Source of the DNA: Pseudoxanthobacter soli DSM 19599
GTDB lineage: Bacteria > Pseudomonadota > Alphaproteobacteria > Rhizobiales > Segnochrobactraceae
DNA: 64,000 bases
Assembly (NCBI RefSeq): GCF_900148505.1
Contig: NZ_FRXO01000005.1
Location: forward strand, 124,001 to 188,000
Reading direction: 5' to 3'
Positions 29,593 through 38,488 of this stretch are shown here, piece after piece. The notes below the pieces were generated by a model. That model did not search any database. It was not told the DNA's origin and worked only from the letters and a program-made list of their open reading frames with translations. How positions within the stretch are numbered: the stretch's first letter is position 1; the number at the start of each line of letters is the position of its first letter. The translations under genes were made by a program, and so were the position numbers.

Positions 29593-30609
29593 ATGAAGAC
29601 TGCCAAACACATGGCGGCGACGCGGCCCGGTGCGGTCCGCGGCTGGCTCGCGAGCCGCGATGCCGCGCTCGCCGCACTGGTCGTGGCGGTGACCGTCGGG
29701 GTCGCCGTCAAGTTCCCCGCCTTTGTTGCCCCGTCGAACCTCGTCGACGTGTTCGACGACACCTCGATCCTGTTCCTGCTGGCGCTCGGCCAGATGCTGG
29801 TGATCCTGACGGGGGCCATCGACCTGTCGGTCGCGGCCAATCTCGCGCTCACCGGCGTCGTCGTCGCGCTGCTGAATTCCGCGATGCCCGAACTCGGCGT
29901 CGTGCCGGTGATCCTGCTCTCCGTCGCGCTTGGCACCGCCCTCGGCCTCGTCAACGCGCTGCTCGTCTGGAAGCTCGGCCTGCCGTCGATCGTCGTCACG
30001 CTCGGCACGCTCGCGGTCTATCGCGGCGTGATCTTCCTCATCACCGGCGGCGCCTGGATCAACTCCAACCAGATGTCCGACGCCTTCCTCGACTTCATCC
30101 GCGCGCCGCTCCTGGGGCTGCCAGTGCTGAGCTGGGTGGCGATCCTCGGCATCGCGGCGATGGCCCTGTTCCTGCGCTTCACCGCCACCGGCCGCAACAT
30201 CTACGTCGCCGGCGGAAATCGCTCGGCCGCCGTCTATGCCGGCATCGATCCCGGCCGGATGCAGGCGATCGCCTTCGTGGTCTCCGGCGCCGTCGCCGGG
30301 CTCTGCGGCTATTTCTGGGTGTCGCGCTATGCGGTCGCCTATGTCGACGTCGCCCAGGGCTTCGAACTGCAGGTCATCGCGGCCTGCGTCATTGGCGGCG
30401 TTTCCATCGCCGGCGGCGTCGGCACGGTGACGGGCGTCGTGCTCGGCGCCCTGTTCCTCGGCATCGTCAAGAACGCTCTGCCGCTGATCGGCATCTCGCC
30501 GTTCTGGCAGATGGCCATCGCCGGCCTCGTCATCACGGTCGCGGTCGTTCTCAACGCCCGCGGCGGCCGGTCGGCCGGCCGCCGCATCCTGGAGGAGAAG
30601 CCGGCATGA
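29593..30609 (+). CDS. rhaP: Rhamnose ABC transporter permease 1
   Basis: A 338-residue inner-membrane permease of the CUT2 type with about ten hydrophobic segments. Typical blocks are LGQMLVILTGAIDLSVAANL, LPSIVVTLGTLAVYRG, GRNIYVAGGNRSAAVYAG and VIGGVSIAGGVGTVTGVV. GGAGGACGAC upstream is a strong ribosome site. Its stop overlaps the start of the second permease (ATGA at 30606-30609), so the two are translated together, as expected for heterodimer partners. The rhaP/rhaQ names follow gene order in the Rhizobium rhaRSTPQUK locus. Confidence 0.92.
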   Translation: MKTAKHMAATRPGAVRGWLASRDAALAALVVAVTVGVAVKFPAFVAPSNLVDVFDDTSILFLLALGQMLVILTGAIDLSVAANLALTGVVVALLNSAMPELGVVPVILLSVALGTALGLVNALLVWKLGLPSIVVTLGTLAVYRGVIFLITGGAWINSNQMSDAFLDFIRAPLLGLPVLSWVAILGIAAMALFLRFTATGRNIYVAGGNRSAAVYAGIDPGRMQAIAFVVSGAVAGLCGYFWVSRYAVAYVDVAQGFELQVIAACVIGGVSIAGGVGTVTGVVLGALFLGIVKNALPLIGISPFWQMAIAGLVITVAVVLNARGGRSAGRRILEEKPA

Positions 30610-31649
30610 ATGCGGTTTCGAACGGACGACTCGGCAACGGCGTCAAGCTCGCGGGCGATCCGGCGGACGGCGGCGGACGGACAGGACACAGCCGCTTCGC
30701 CTTCGCCAGGCGGTGGGAGTTCATCCTGTTCGCGCTGTTCGTGGCGGGCTTTGGGCTGTGTTCGTGGGTGTCGCCCTATTTCCTCGACGTCTGGAACCTG
30801 TCGGACGCCACCTTCAACTTCACCGAGAAGGCCATCGTCGCGCTGCCGATGGCGCTCCTCATCATCGCCCGCGAGATCGACATCTCCATCGCCGGCATCA
30901 TGGCCCTCGCCTCCGTTGCCATGGGGCTTGCCGCGGGGGCCGGCGCGGATGTGTGGCTGGTGGTGGCCGTGGGGCTCGCGACGGGCCTTGCCTGCGGCAT
31001 CGTCAATGGCACTCTCGTCACCGTGTTCCGCGTGCCGGCCATCGTCGCCACCATCGGCACCATGAGTCTGTTCCGCGGCGTGGGCTACGCCATCCTCGGC
31101 GATCAGGTGCTGAAGTCCTACCCGGCCGGCTTCGATGCTTTCGGGCAGGGCTATTTCTGGGGGCCGATCTCCAACGAGTTCGCGCTTTTCCTCGTGCTCG
31201 CGGCGCTGTTCGCGGTTGTGCTCCACGGCACCTCGGTCGGCCGGCGCATCTACGCCATCGGCAACAATCCCGAGGTCGCGCGCTTTTCCGGCGTCGCGGT
31301 CGACCGCTACCGCTTCGTGCTGTTCGCGGTGGTCGGGCTAGCCGCCGGCCTCGCCTCGGTGTGCCTCACCTCGCGGCTCGGCTCCACGCGGCCGTCGCTC
31401 GCGGTCGGATGGGAGCTTGAGATCATCACCATGGTGGTGCTCGGCGGCGTCTCGATCCTCGGCGGCGTCGGCACGATCCTCGGCGTGGTGCTCGCGGCAT
31501 TCCTGATGGGCCTCGTCACCTTCGGTCTCGGCCTCGTCAACGTGCCCGGCATCGTCATGCAGATCGTCGTCGGCGTGCTGCTCGTCGCCGTGATCTCGAT
31601 CCCGGTCTTGCTGCGGAAGCTCGGACTCGCGCGGGGAGGGCGGCGATGA
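30606..31649 (+). CDS. rhaQ: Rhamnose ABC transporter permease 2
   Basis: A 347-residue CUT2 permease. A cytoplasmic N-terminal tail of about 30 residues precedes the first membrane helix ([20 protein letters not shown]). Conserved blocks are [60 protein letters not shown] and [20 protein letters not shown]. It overlaps rhaP at the front and rhaU at the back by 4 bases each, a tight translational chain that should keep the transporter parts in proportion. It probably forms the import channel together with RhaP. Confidence 0.92.
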   Translation: MNAVSNGRLGNGVKLAGDPADGGGRTGHSRFAFARRWEFILFALFVAGFGLCSWVSPYFLDVWNLSDATFNFTEKAIVALPMALLIIAREIDISIAGIMALASVAMGLAAGAGADVWLVVAVGLATGLACGIVNGTLVTVFRVPAIVATIGTMSLFRGVGYAILGDQVLKSYPAGFDAFGQGYFWGPISNEFALFLVLAALFAVVLHGTSVGRRIYAIGNNPEVARFSGVAVDRYRFVLFAVVGLAAGLASVCLTSRLGSTRPSLAVGWELEIITMVVLGGVSILGGVGTILGVVLAAFLMGLVTFGLGLVNVPGIVMQIVVGVLLVAVISIPVLLRKLGLARGGRR

Positions 31650-31963
31650 GCGAGAAGATCGCCTTCAAGATGCAGCTTCTGCCGGGCTTCGAGGCGGAAT
31701 ATCGCCGCCGCCATGATGCGATCTGGCCGGAACTCGTCGACCTGCTGCACGAGGCCGGGGTCTCGGATTATTCGATCTTCCTCGATCCCGAGACCCTCAC
31801 CCTGTTCGCCGTGCTGGTCAGGCGCGACGACCACACAATGGACCGCCTTCCCGAAACCGCCGTGATGCGGCGCTGGTGGGCGATGATGCGCGACATCATG
31901 GTGGTGCACCCCGATGGCGAACCGGTGGCGACGCCGCTCAGCCCGGTGTTCCACATGGCCTGA
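31646..31963 (+). CDS. rhaU: L-rhamnose mutarotase
   Basis: A 105-residue protein of the RhaM/RhaU family, the normal length. It interconverts the alpha and beta anomers of L-rhamnose in the cytoplasm so that the isomerase receives its preferred form. The pattern is [40 protein letters not shown], then TVLFAV-like [11 protein letters not shown] and [19 protein letters not shown]. The histidine in RRRHDAIW is the likely catalytic acid/base in the family. The start overlaps the rhaQ stop by ATGA and the kinase follows after 24 bases. Confidence 0.95.
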   Translation: MSEKIAFKMQLLPGFEAEYRRRHDAIWPELVDLLHEAGVSDYSIFLDPETLTLFAVLVRRDDHTMDRLPETAVMRRWWAMMRDIMVVHPDGEPVATPLSPVFHMA

Positions 31964-31987
31964 CCGGCGTCCTCGGAGGCACTGCCC

Positions 31988-33391
31988 GTGATCGATCCAG
32001 CCCGCCCCCCCGCCGCCCCCCTCGTCGCCGTGCTCGACATCGGCAAGACCAACGCCAAGCTGGTGGTGGCCGACCCGGCGACCGGCGAGGAACTCTGGCA
32101 GGAGACCCGCCCCAACCGGCCGCTTGCCGGAGCGCCCTATCTTGCCATCGATGCCGCGGCGATCGAGGCGTTCCTGCTGGGCGCGCTCTCGAACGCGCCC
32201 GAACGCGAGCGGATCGGCACGATCGTGCCGGTCGCCCACGGCGCCTGCGGTGCGCTCGTCGATGAGGCCGGCCTCGTGCTGCCGGTGATGGACTACGAGG
32301 ACCCGGTGCTGGAGGAGGTCGCGGACGAATACCGCGCCGAGCGCGACGCCTTCGCCGTCACCGGGTCGCCGTTCCTGCCGCTCGGCCTCAATCTCGGCCG
32401 GCAGATCCATTTCCTCGAACGCCGCTTCCCCGCCGCGTTCGCCCGCGCGCGGCACCTGATGATGTGGCCGCAATATCTTTCCTGGCGCCTCACGGATGTC
32501 GCCGCCGGTGAGGTGACGTCGCTCGGCTGTCACACCGATCTCTGGGAACCGGCGACTGGCCGCTTCTCGCCTCTGGCGCTTCGCCGCGGCTGGGATCGCC
32601 TGGTGCCGCCGCTGAAGGCGGCCGGTGACGTGGTCGGCCGGATCGCACCCGGAATCGCCGCCGCGACGGGGCTTCACCCGCAGACGGCTGTGCTCGCCGG
32701 CATTCACGATTCCAACGCCTCGTTCCTGCGCCACCGGCTGGCGCGGCCGAAAGACGAACCTTTCGTGGTGATCTCGTCCGGAACCTGGGCGGTGCTGCTC
32801 GCCTCCGGCGTGCCGGTCTCTGGGTTGTCCGAAGACCGCGACTGCCTCGTCAATGTCGACGCCCTCGGCGCGCCGACGCCGACGGCGCGGTTCATGGGTG
32901 GCCGCGAGTTCGCCGCCATTGCCGGAGAAGCCCCGGCTCCCGCCGGACCGGGCGATCTCGATCGTGTGCTTGCCGCGGGCGCCGTCGCCTGGCCGTCGTT
33001 CGTCGCCGCCGGCGGTCCGTTCCCGGGCCGGCAGGGCTTCGTCGAAAATGGGGAAGGGCTCGATGCGGCCGGGCGCTCCGCGCTCGCTGCGCTCTATATC
33101 GCGCTGATGGCGGACACGTCGCTCGATCTCCTCGGCGCGCGCGGCACGGTGGTCATCGAGGGGCCGTTTGCGGACAATGCCCTGATCGGACCGCTGCTCG
33201 CCGGTCTCCACCCCGGGCGCTCCGTTGCGCTTTCGCGCGATCGGGCCGGAACCGTCGGCGGCGCGCTGGCGCTCGCCTCGGGCGGTCGGGCTCCCGAGCC
33301 ACGGCTGAGGGCCGTCGAGCCGATCTCCGATCCCCGCCTCACGGCGTTGCGAAGCCGCTGGCGGACCGGCCCTCGCGTCGCGGTGGGCTGA
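31988..33391 (+). CDS. rhaK: Rhamnulokinase-like FGGY-family sugar kinase
   Basis: A 467-residue kinase of the FGGY family. The N-terminal phosphate loop is AVLDIGKTNAKLVVAD, and the sugar-binding region has MDYEDPVLEEV, QIHFLERRFPAAF and TSLGCHTDLWEP. The C-terminal ATPase part has VLAGIHDSNASFLRH with the catalytic aspartate and VVISSGTWAVLL. It phosphorylates rhamnulose; in Rhizobium RhaK is also needed for rhamnose uptake, which is family knowledge. Start is GTG 31988 with GGAGG 9 bases upstream. It is the last gene of the rightward rha run, and no clear terminator follows. Confidence 0.92.
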   Translation: MIDPARPPAAPLVAVLDIGKTNAKLVVADPATGEELWQETRPNRPLAGAPYLAIDAAAIEAFLLGALSNAPERERIGTIVPVAHGACGALVDEAGLVLPVMDYEDPVLEEVADEYRAERDAFAVTGSPFLPLGLNLGRQIHFLERRFPAAFARARHLMMWPQYLSWRLTDVAAGEVTSLGCHTDLWEPATGRFSPLALRRGWDRLVPPLKAAGDVVGRIAPGIAAATGLHPQTAVLAGIHDSNASFLRHRLARPKDEPFVVISSGTWAVLLASGVPVSGLSEDRDCLVNVDALGAPTPTARFMGGREFAAIAGEAPAPAGPGDLDRVLAAGAVAWPSFVAAGGPFPGRQGFVENGEGLDAAGRSALAALYIALMADTSLDLLGARGTVVIEGPFADNALIGPLLAGLHPGRSVALSRDRAGTVGGALALASGGRAPEPRLRAVEPISDPRLTALRSRWRTGPRVAVG

Positions 33392-33411
33392 TCCGGCCCG
33401 GCCTGCGACTA

Positions 33412-33951
33412 TCAGCGCGACGGTGGCTGCGTCGCCGTCAGGGTGCGGCGGGCGTCGAACGCCGCCGGATCGCCTGCGGGCGCCGCGCCGCGGTGGATCC
33501 GGATATCGGCCTGTGCGGTGAACGCGGTGCCAGACCGTTCGTTCAGGGTCGCGACCCCGCCCCAGACTCCGATGACCGGGCCGGCCTGGGGCGCCGAGGG
33601 CGGTATCGAGACGCCGCCCGGATAGCTCCTGACCGCCGCCACCGACGCGGGTGCGCCGGTGATGCTGCGCCCCTCGACGACGAAGTAATCGCCGCCCTGT
33701 TCGAGGGTCAGCTGCGCCGCCCGTCGAAGTAGATAGCTGTCGACCGTCTCCGGAGAGGTCGCGGGATTGCCGGTGAAAGCGACCCGCCAGCGGTCGCGGG
33801 CGATCTGCGTTTGCGAGAAGCCGAAGCCGTCCGCTGCCGGGCCATAGGGGGTCGGCATCGGGCCGGCACAGGCCGCCAGCAGCAGCGCACCGAGAAGGAT
33901 TGCGATCCGAGACAGGCGACGGGGCATGGACTGGCGCATGGGCATGTTCAT
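33412..33951 (-). CDS. CC0125/CC1285-family lipoprotein
   Basis: A 179-residue predicted outer-membrane lipoprotein. The signal sequence ends in the lipobox LLLAACAGP (cysteine about residue 27), so the mature protein begins with lipidated Cys. The mature part has TPYGPAADGFGFSQTQIARD, RWRVAFTGNPATS and YLLRRAAQLTLEQGGDYFVV, which match a small lipoprotein family known from Caulobacter and Rhizobiales with no assigned role. AGGAGACCG before ATG 33951 fixes the start. It is convergent with rhaK at 21 bases and does not seem part of the sugar cluster. Confidence 0.82.
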   Translation of the reverse strand: MNMPMRQSMPRRLSRIAILLGALLLAACAGPMPTPYGPAADGFGFSQTQIARDRWRVAFTGNPATSPETVDSYLLRRAAQLTLEQGGDYFVVEGRSITGAPASVAAVRSYPGGVSIPPSAPQAGPVIGVWGGVATLNERSGTAFTAQADIRIHRGAAPAGDPAAFDARRTLTATQPPSR

Positions 33952-34161
33952 CGGTCTCCTACAACCCGCCCGGCCGCGGTCTCGCCTCCGGGGCGGGGTC
34001 AAGCCGTTGAACCGGGAGCCTGCTCCCAGGGAGCGGAAAAGGGCGCCGGCATCGCGGCATGGCGTTGCCTTCGGTGGCCCTGCCTTTAGGAAAGACAGGG
34101 TCCATAGAGCCTGATGACACAAACTCTTGCCGCCCCATATCGGCGACGGTCGCGCCCCGGC

Positions 34162-34177
34162 TGTACGCAATCGTACA
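34162..34177. promoter_or_regulatory. Short palindrome between two leftward genes
   Basis: TGTACG (34162-34167) and CGTACA (34172-34177) are perfect arms around CAAT. It lies just past the stop of the diguanylate cyclase gene and about 210 bases before the lipoprotein start. It could be an operator for the lipoprotein gene or a weak terminator. Only six base pairs, so chance is possible. Confidence 0.25.
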
Positions 34178-34197
34178 ATTCGGTCCGGTCTTTGGCT

Positions 34198-35721
34198 TCA
34201 AATCTCGACGGTCGTGACGACGCGGTTGCGGCCGGTGTTCTTGGCTTCATAGAGCGCCTGATCGGCCGCCTCGATCAACTGGGCGACCTCGCCATCGGCC
34301 TTCGCCGTGGCGAAGGCAACACCGATGCTGACGGTCGTGCCTGGGGCGCGGCCCGCCGCCGCCTTGTCTCCATACCGGTCCTCCATGCCGGCCCGGATTT
34401 TCTCCGCCGTCGTCATGGCTTCTTCCAGTGTCGCATCGGGAAGCACGACGGCGAACTCTTCTCCGCCATAGCGCGCACTGCAATCGCCGGCCCGTCGTGT
34501 GCAACTGGCGATCAGTCCGCCCAGCGCGCGCAGGACGGTATCGCCCTGCCCGTGGCCGTAGGTATCGTTGAGGTGCTTGAAGTGATCGGCGTCGATCATC
34601 AGGAGGGCGAGAGAAGAGCCGGTCCGGCGGGTGCGCCGCCACTCCCGGGCGACGACCTCGTCGAAACGCCGGCGGTTGGCGAGGCCTGTCAGAGCGTCGG
34701 TCGTGGCGAGGGCGGCAAGGTGTGCTTCCGCGATCGCCCTGCGGCGCAACTCGTGCCGCAGCGCCAGGCTCAAGGCGATCAAGGCCACGCATATCAGGGT
34801 CAGGATGACCGCTATGACGATCGCACGCGTTCGCCAATTGTCGTAGATCTCGTCGACGGCGATGCCGACGCTGACGATAAGAGGGCGTTTGCCCACCGGG
34901 CCGAAGAAGTAGGCGCGCCGGACGCCGTCGAGACGGGCCTTGGCCGTGAACGTCCCCGTGCCCATCGCAAGCAGTCGCTTGAAGTTCGGGCTCGACGAAA
35001 GATCGAGACCGACGATTTCCAGATCCGGTTCTGACGGTTGGCGGACAAGAACGCGCCCATCCGTCTTCACCACAGCGATCACGCTGTCCTTCCCGAGTCT
35101 GAGTTCGGTGAACAGCTTTTCGAAATTGGCGAGCGTGATCGCGATCATGGCGATCCCCGCGAAGCTGCCATCGGGATTGGAGATGCGCCGGCTGAGCGCG
35201 AAGGTCGGGACGCCGCCGTGCAGGCGGCTCGCATAGGGGGCACTGATATAGGTGCCGACATTCGGATCGTTCTTGGGAACGAGGAAATAATCGCGGTCCG
35301 CGAAGCTCATGTCCGCCGGGACATTCTCGCCGACGTCATCGACGATATGGCCGGTCGTGTCGAGCACACGCAGATAGGTGGCACTCGGAAGGTAGCTCGA
35401 CGCCCGTTCAAGAAGCTGGTGATGCGCGCGCCCCGGCATCTTGGCGCCGAAGGTCAGGTCGTCGATCACATCCTTCAGCAAGACCTCCGCGACATTCAGG
35501 AAGCTCGTGATGTCGCTGCTGATCGTAACGCGAAGATTCGTCGCCGACTGCTCATGAGAACTGAGTGTATCTCTGCGCTCCTTCAGCAGGAGATTCCCGA
35601 CCAAGGCAATGATGAGAAAGCAGATCAGCCACGGTCCGAAAAGCAGGGCTCGATCGATCGCGACAATGTTGCGAACGGCGGATTTCTCATGATCATCGAC
35701 CGTCGTCTTCTGATGAGCCAT
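34198..35721 (-). CDS. Membrane-bound diguanylate cyclase with periplasmic Cache sensor
   Basis: A 507-residue enzyme expected to make cyclic di-GMP. Membrane helix 1 is about 26-46 (FGPWLICFLIIALVGNLLL). A periplasmic double-Cache-like domain follows (VGTYISAPYASRLHGGVPTF, RRISNPDGSFAGIAMIAITL), then membrane helix 2 about 295-320. The GGDEF domain spans about 340-507. The active-site motif YGGEEF is at about 418-423, and the inhibitory I-site RxxD (RAGD) is intact five residues before it, so product feedback is likely. The DALTGLANRRRFDE and DADHFKHLNDTYGH blocks are standard. The ligand of the sensor is unknown; amino acids or organic acids are common for such domains. Confidence 0.92.
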   Translation of the reverse strand: MAHQKTTVDDHEKSAVRNIVAIDRALLFGPWLICFLIIALVGNLLLKERRDTLSSHEQSATNLRVTISSDITSFLNVAEVLLKDVIDDLTFGAKMPGRAHHQLLERASSYLPSATYLRVLDTTGHIVDDVGENVPADMSFADRDYFLVPKNDPNVGTYISAPYASRLHGGVPTFALSRRISNPDGSFAGIAMIAITLANFEKLFTELRLGKDSVIAVVKTDGRVLVRQPSEPDLEIVGLDLSSSPNFKRLLAMGTGTFTAKARLDGVRRAYFFGPVGKRPLIVSVGIAVDEIYDNWRTRAIVIAVILTLICVALIALSLALRHELRRRAIAEAHLAALATTDALTGLANRRRFDEVVAREWRRTRRTGSSLALLMIDADHFKHLNDTYGHGQGDTVLRALGGLIASCTRRAGDCSARYGGEEFAVVLPDATLEEAMTTAEKIRAGMEDRYGDKAAAGRAPGTTVSIGVAFATAKADGEVAQLIEAADQALYEAKNTGRNRVVTTVEI

Positions 35722-35963
35722 TCGTCAATTTGTTCTTGATGTTACGAACAGGATGGCCGAAACCGGACATCAGAAAAACAGAGCGGTCTCTGGAATGGCC
35801 GCCGCGGCAAGCGATCCGAAGCGGAATAACTTTAAAGGACCGCTGCGCCAGTTGAAAGCAGATCGGCGCTCGCGAAAACGCGCTTTCGACGCATGTTTCC
35901 GTGCTCATCGGCGCAGACCGTACGGCCCCACGCGGCCTGATCGCGATCATCGGGCAGGTGTTC

Positions 35964-36038
35964 TGGCTGGGGCACCAGGATTCGAACCTGGGAATGGCGG
36001 AATCAAAATCCGCTGCCTTACCACTTGGCTATGCCCCA
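35964..36038 (-). tRNA. tRNA-Gln (UUG anticodon)
   Basis: The reverse strand gives a 75-base tRNA with encoded CCA. Acceptor stem TGGGGCA pairs with TGCCCCA. The anticodon stem GCGGA/TCCGC holds the loop TTTTGAT, anticodon UUG. D arm (AGCCAAGTGGTAAGGC) and T arm (CAGGTTCGAATCCTG) are regular. Starting with U1 paired to A72 is normal for tRNA-Gln. No integrase next to it. Confidence 0.95.
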
Positions 36039-36171
36039 ATGCGGCCCGACGGCGCGCGAGGCACTTTCTAACCACTCGGACAGCACGCCGCAATGGCCGC
36101 TTTTCGACTCGCGGCGGACGCCGCGCCGCAGGTCGATCCGCGCGGGAAGCGCCCATGCCGGGTCTGCGGCT

Positions 36172-37242
36172 CTAGATCGGCGACCCAATCTCCGCAACCG
36201 GTGCCCAAAGCACATCGGTGATCCGCGTCGCGCCGGTCGCCAGCATCACCAGGCGGTCGATGCCCAGCGCGATGCCGCTCGTTTCCGGCATCAGGGAAAG
36301 CGCCGCAAGAAAGTCCTCGTCGATCGGATGCCGCTCACCATAGATCCGTTCCTTCAGCGCCATGTCCGCTTCGAAGCGGCGGCGTTGCTCGGCCGGATCC
36401 GTCAGCTCGCCGAACCCGTTGGCGAGTTCCACGCCGCACGCATAGAGCTCGAACCGCTCCGAGAGCCGGGGGGCGTCCGGCTTTCGTCGTGCCAGCGCGG
36501 CCTCGCACGCCGGATAGTCGCACAGCGCGGTCGGCCGTCCGAGGCCCAGGAACGGCTCGATGCGCTCCACCATCACCCGGCTGAAGATGTCGGACCAGCT
36601 GTCGTCCGCGGCGATACGGATGCCTTTCGATGCGGCGGCGGCGGCAAAGCCGTCGCGGTCGGGGCTCTCGGGGTCGGCGAGGGTTGCGAGCAGGTCGATG
36701 CCGGCGAGATCGCGGAAGGCCTCCGCCACGGTGACGCGCTCGATGCCGGCGCGCGGGTCGGCCGCGCGGCCGCGGAAGACGAAGCGCTCGCTGCCGGCGG
36801 CATCCGCAGCAGCCGCGACCAGGGCGGCGCAGTCGTCGATCAGGGCCGTGTAGGGCGCGCCGGCGCGATACCACTCCAGCATCGTGAATTCGGGGTGGTG
36901 CAGGTCGGTCCGCTCACGGTTGCGGAACACCCGGGCGAGGGTGAAAAGTCGTCGTTCCCCTGCCGCGATCAGTTTCTTGCAGGTGAATTCCGGCGACGTG
37001 TGCAGGTAAAGCCGCGACGGCGTGCCGTCGTTGGCGAAGAGGGTCGTCTCGAAGGCATGGAGATGGGTCTCGTTGCCGGGGGAAACCTGGAGGATCGGCG
37101 TTTCCACCTCGGTAAAGCCGTCGTCCTCGAACAGCCGGCGCACCGCCCTGACGATGCGCCCGCGCGCGGCGAGCCGGGGTGCACGGTCCGCGTGAAGATC
37201 GGGGCGCCACCAGCCGGCACCGGGAGAGGGGCGTTGCGTCAT
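36172..37242 (-). CDS. epmA: EF-P lysine ligase EpmA (GenX/PoxA)
   Basis: A 356-residue paralogue of class II lysyl-tRNA synthetase lacking the anticodon-binding domain, which is the EpmA length. Class II motif 2 is visible as LYLHTSPEFTCKKLIAAGER and LARVFRNRERTDLHHPEFTM, and motif 3 as SGIALGIDRLVMLATGA. It activates beta-lysine and attaches it to the conserved lysine of elongation factor P. The efp gene starts 256 bases away on the other strand, which strongly supports the role. ATG 37242 is used; the frame extends further up but not with family sequence. No epmB (lysine 2,3-aminomutase) gene is seen in the window. Confidence 0.93.
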   Translation of the reverse strand: MTQRPSPGAGWWRPDLHADRAPRLAARGRIVRAVRRLFEDDGFTEVETPILQVSPGNETHLHAFETTLFANDGTPSRLYLHTSPEFTCKKLIAAGERRLFTLARVFRNRERTDLHHPEFTMLEWYRAGAPYTALIDDCAALVAAAADAAGSERFVFRGRAADPRAGIERVTVAEAFRDLAGIDLLATLADPESPDRDGFAAAAASKGIRIAADDSWSDIFSRVMVERIEPFLGLGRPTALCDYPACEAALARRKPDAPRLSERFELYACGVELANGFGELTDPAEQRRRFEADMALKERIYGERHPIDEDFLAALSLMPETSGIALGIDRLVMLATGATRITDVLWAPVAEIGSPI

Positions 37243-37498
37243 GTCGGTCCGGTCTCGCTGATCGGCAGGCCTTGTTGGCAGCAGGTCTTGTCGGGTTCTT
37301 TCCGTTCGATCTCGGGAGGTGCGCGCGGGCCTCCAGGCTCTGCCTTCCCGGGCTCGGCCCACATGCCGGTTCCTCCGGCGCGGGACGGTGCGAAGCCGCT
37401 TCGTAGCGATTGCGGCGGCGCGAGGCAATTGATAGGGTCCGCGCGAAATTCCGGCCGGCTTCCCGGCCCGAAATCAACGTCAAGAGGAAGTCCGCTCC

Positions 37499-38065
37499 GT
37501 GAAGGTCCAGGCCAGCTCGCTCCGCCAGGGCAATGTCGTCGAGGTCGACGGCAAGCTCTACGCCATTCTGCGGGCCGAAAATATCCACCCCGGCAAAGGC
37601 ACGCCGGTCACCCAGCTCGACATGCGCCGCATCTCCGACGGCGTTAAGGTCTCGGAGCGTTATCGCACCACCGAGCAGGTCGAGCGCGCCTTCATCGAGG
37701 ATACCGACTACCAGTATCTCTATCAGGACGGCGACGGCTACGCCTTCATGAACACCGAGAGCTTCGAGCAGGTGACGGTGCCGGCCGACGTGGTCGGCGA
37801 CGTCGCCGTGTATCTCGCCGAGAACATGGTCGTTCGACTCAGCCTGCACGAAGGTGTGCCGGTCGCCATCGAGATCCCGGCCCGCGTCGTGCTCGAGGTG
37901 ACGGACACCGAGCCGACCGTGAAGGGCCAGACCGCGTCGTCGTCCTACAAGCCGGCGGTGCTCTCCAACGGCGTCAAGACGTCCGTGCCGCCGCACATCG
38001 CGCCGGGCACGCGGATCGTCGTGATGACGGCGGACGGTTCCTACGTGGAACGCGCCAAGGACTGA
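37499..38065 (+). CDS. efp: Translation elongation factor P
   Basis: A 188-residue EF-P with its three beta-barrel domains. It enters stalled ribosomes and helps form peptide bonds at runs of proline. The modification site is Lys33 in [10 protein letters not shown], preserved for beta-lysylation by EpmA, whose gene is divergent. Later signatures are [33 protein letters not shown] and [20 protein letters not shown]. Start is GTG 37499 with GAGGAAG upstream; an ATG start is absent. A two-hairpin repeat and a strong terminator follow. Proline-rich proteins such as the 43823 peptide and the DUF4167 protein may depend on it. Confidence 0.97.
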   Translation: MKVQASSLRQGNVVEVDGKLYAILRAENIHPGKGTPVTQLDMRRISDGVKVSERYRTTEQVERAFIEDTDYQYLYQDGDGYAFMNTESFEQVTVPADVVGDVAVYLAENMVVRLSLHEGVPVAIEIPARVVLEVTDTEPTVKGQTASSSYKPAVLSNGVKTSVPPHIAPGTRIVVMTADGSYVERAKD

Positions 38066-38102
38066 TGTCGCAAGGATTGATGCCGCGCCGGCGAACACGC
38101 CG

Positions 38103-38220
38103 CTAGAGTGCTTTCCGATCTGATGGACTCATCAGATGGACAAGAAATCGCTCCAGATTCAAGACCTTGAGCATATCCTTGTCTTTCAGATCGGTTCGAT
38201 CTGAACGGGTTATGCTCTAG
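38103..38220. repeat. Two-hairpin intergenic repeat, copy 3
   Basis: Same orientation as copy 2. Small hairpin GATCTGATG (38117-38125) against CATCAGATG (38130-38138), linker CAAGAAATCGCTCCAGATTC, then the long hairpin GAGCATA (38169-38175) against TATGCTC (38211-38217) with inner TCAGATC/GATCTGA. CTAGAG (38103-38108) and CTCTAG (38215-38220) form inverted ends. It follows the efp stop by 37 bases. Confidence 0.85.
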
Positions 38221-38233
38221 CACCCGTCTCAAG

Positions 38234-38266
38234 AAGGCCGGCCGGGCTTCCCGCGCCGGCCTTTTT
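38234..38266 (+). terminator. Intrinsic terminator after efp
   Basis: Arms AAGGCCGGC (38234-38242) and GCCGGCCTT (38255-38263) are a perfect 9-bp stem; the loop itself can pair CGGG with CCCG. The stem is followed by TTT and CG, giving five consecutive T counting the arm. It lies 168 bases after efp, beyond the repeat copy. The gap from here to 38488 shows no gene. Confidence 0.7.
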
Positions 38267-38488
38267 CGTCTGCGATGCGCGGCCGCTGACGCGCGCGGTG
38301 CAATTCTTCCGCGCAGCCTGGCCGCGATGGGTGTAGACTGTCGTAGTCGGCATCGCCCGAGCATCCCGTGCGCCCCTCCGAGCCGCCGGGAAGCAGGAAC
38401 GCAGGCCGACCGAACCGCGCGGAACAATCAGCGCGGAGCCAATGATCGGTCGCGGGTCCGCCCCGCGGCCAGCGGGAGGAGGCCAGGG

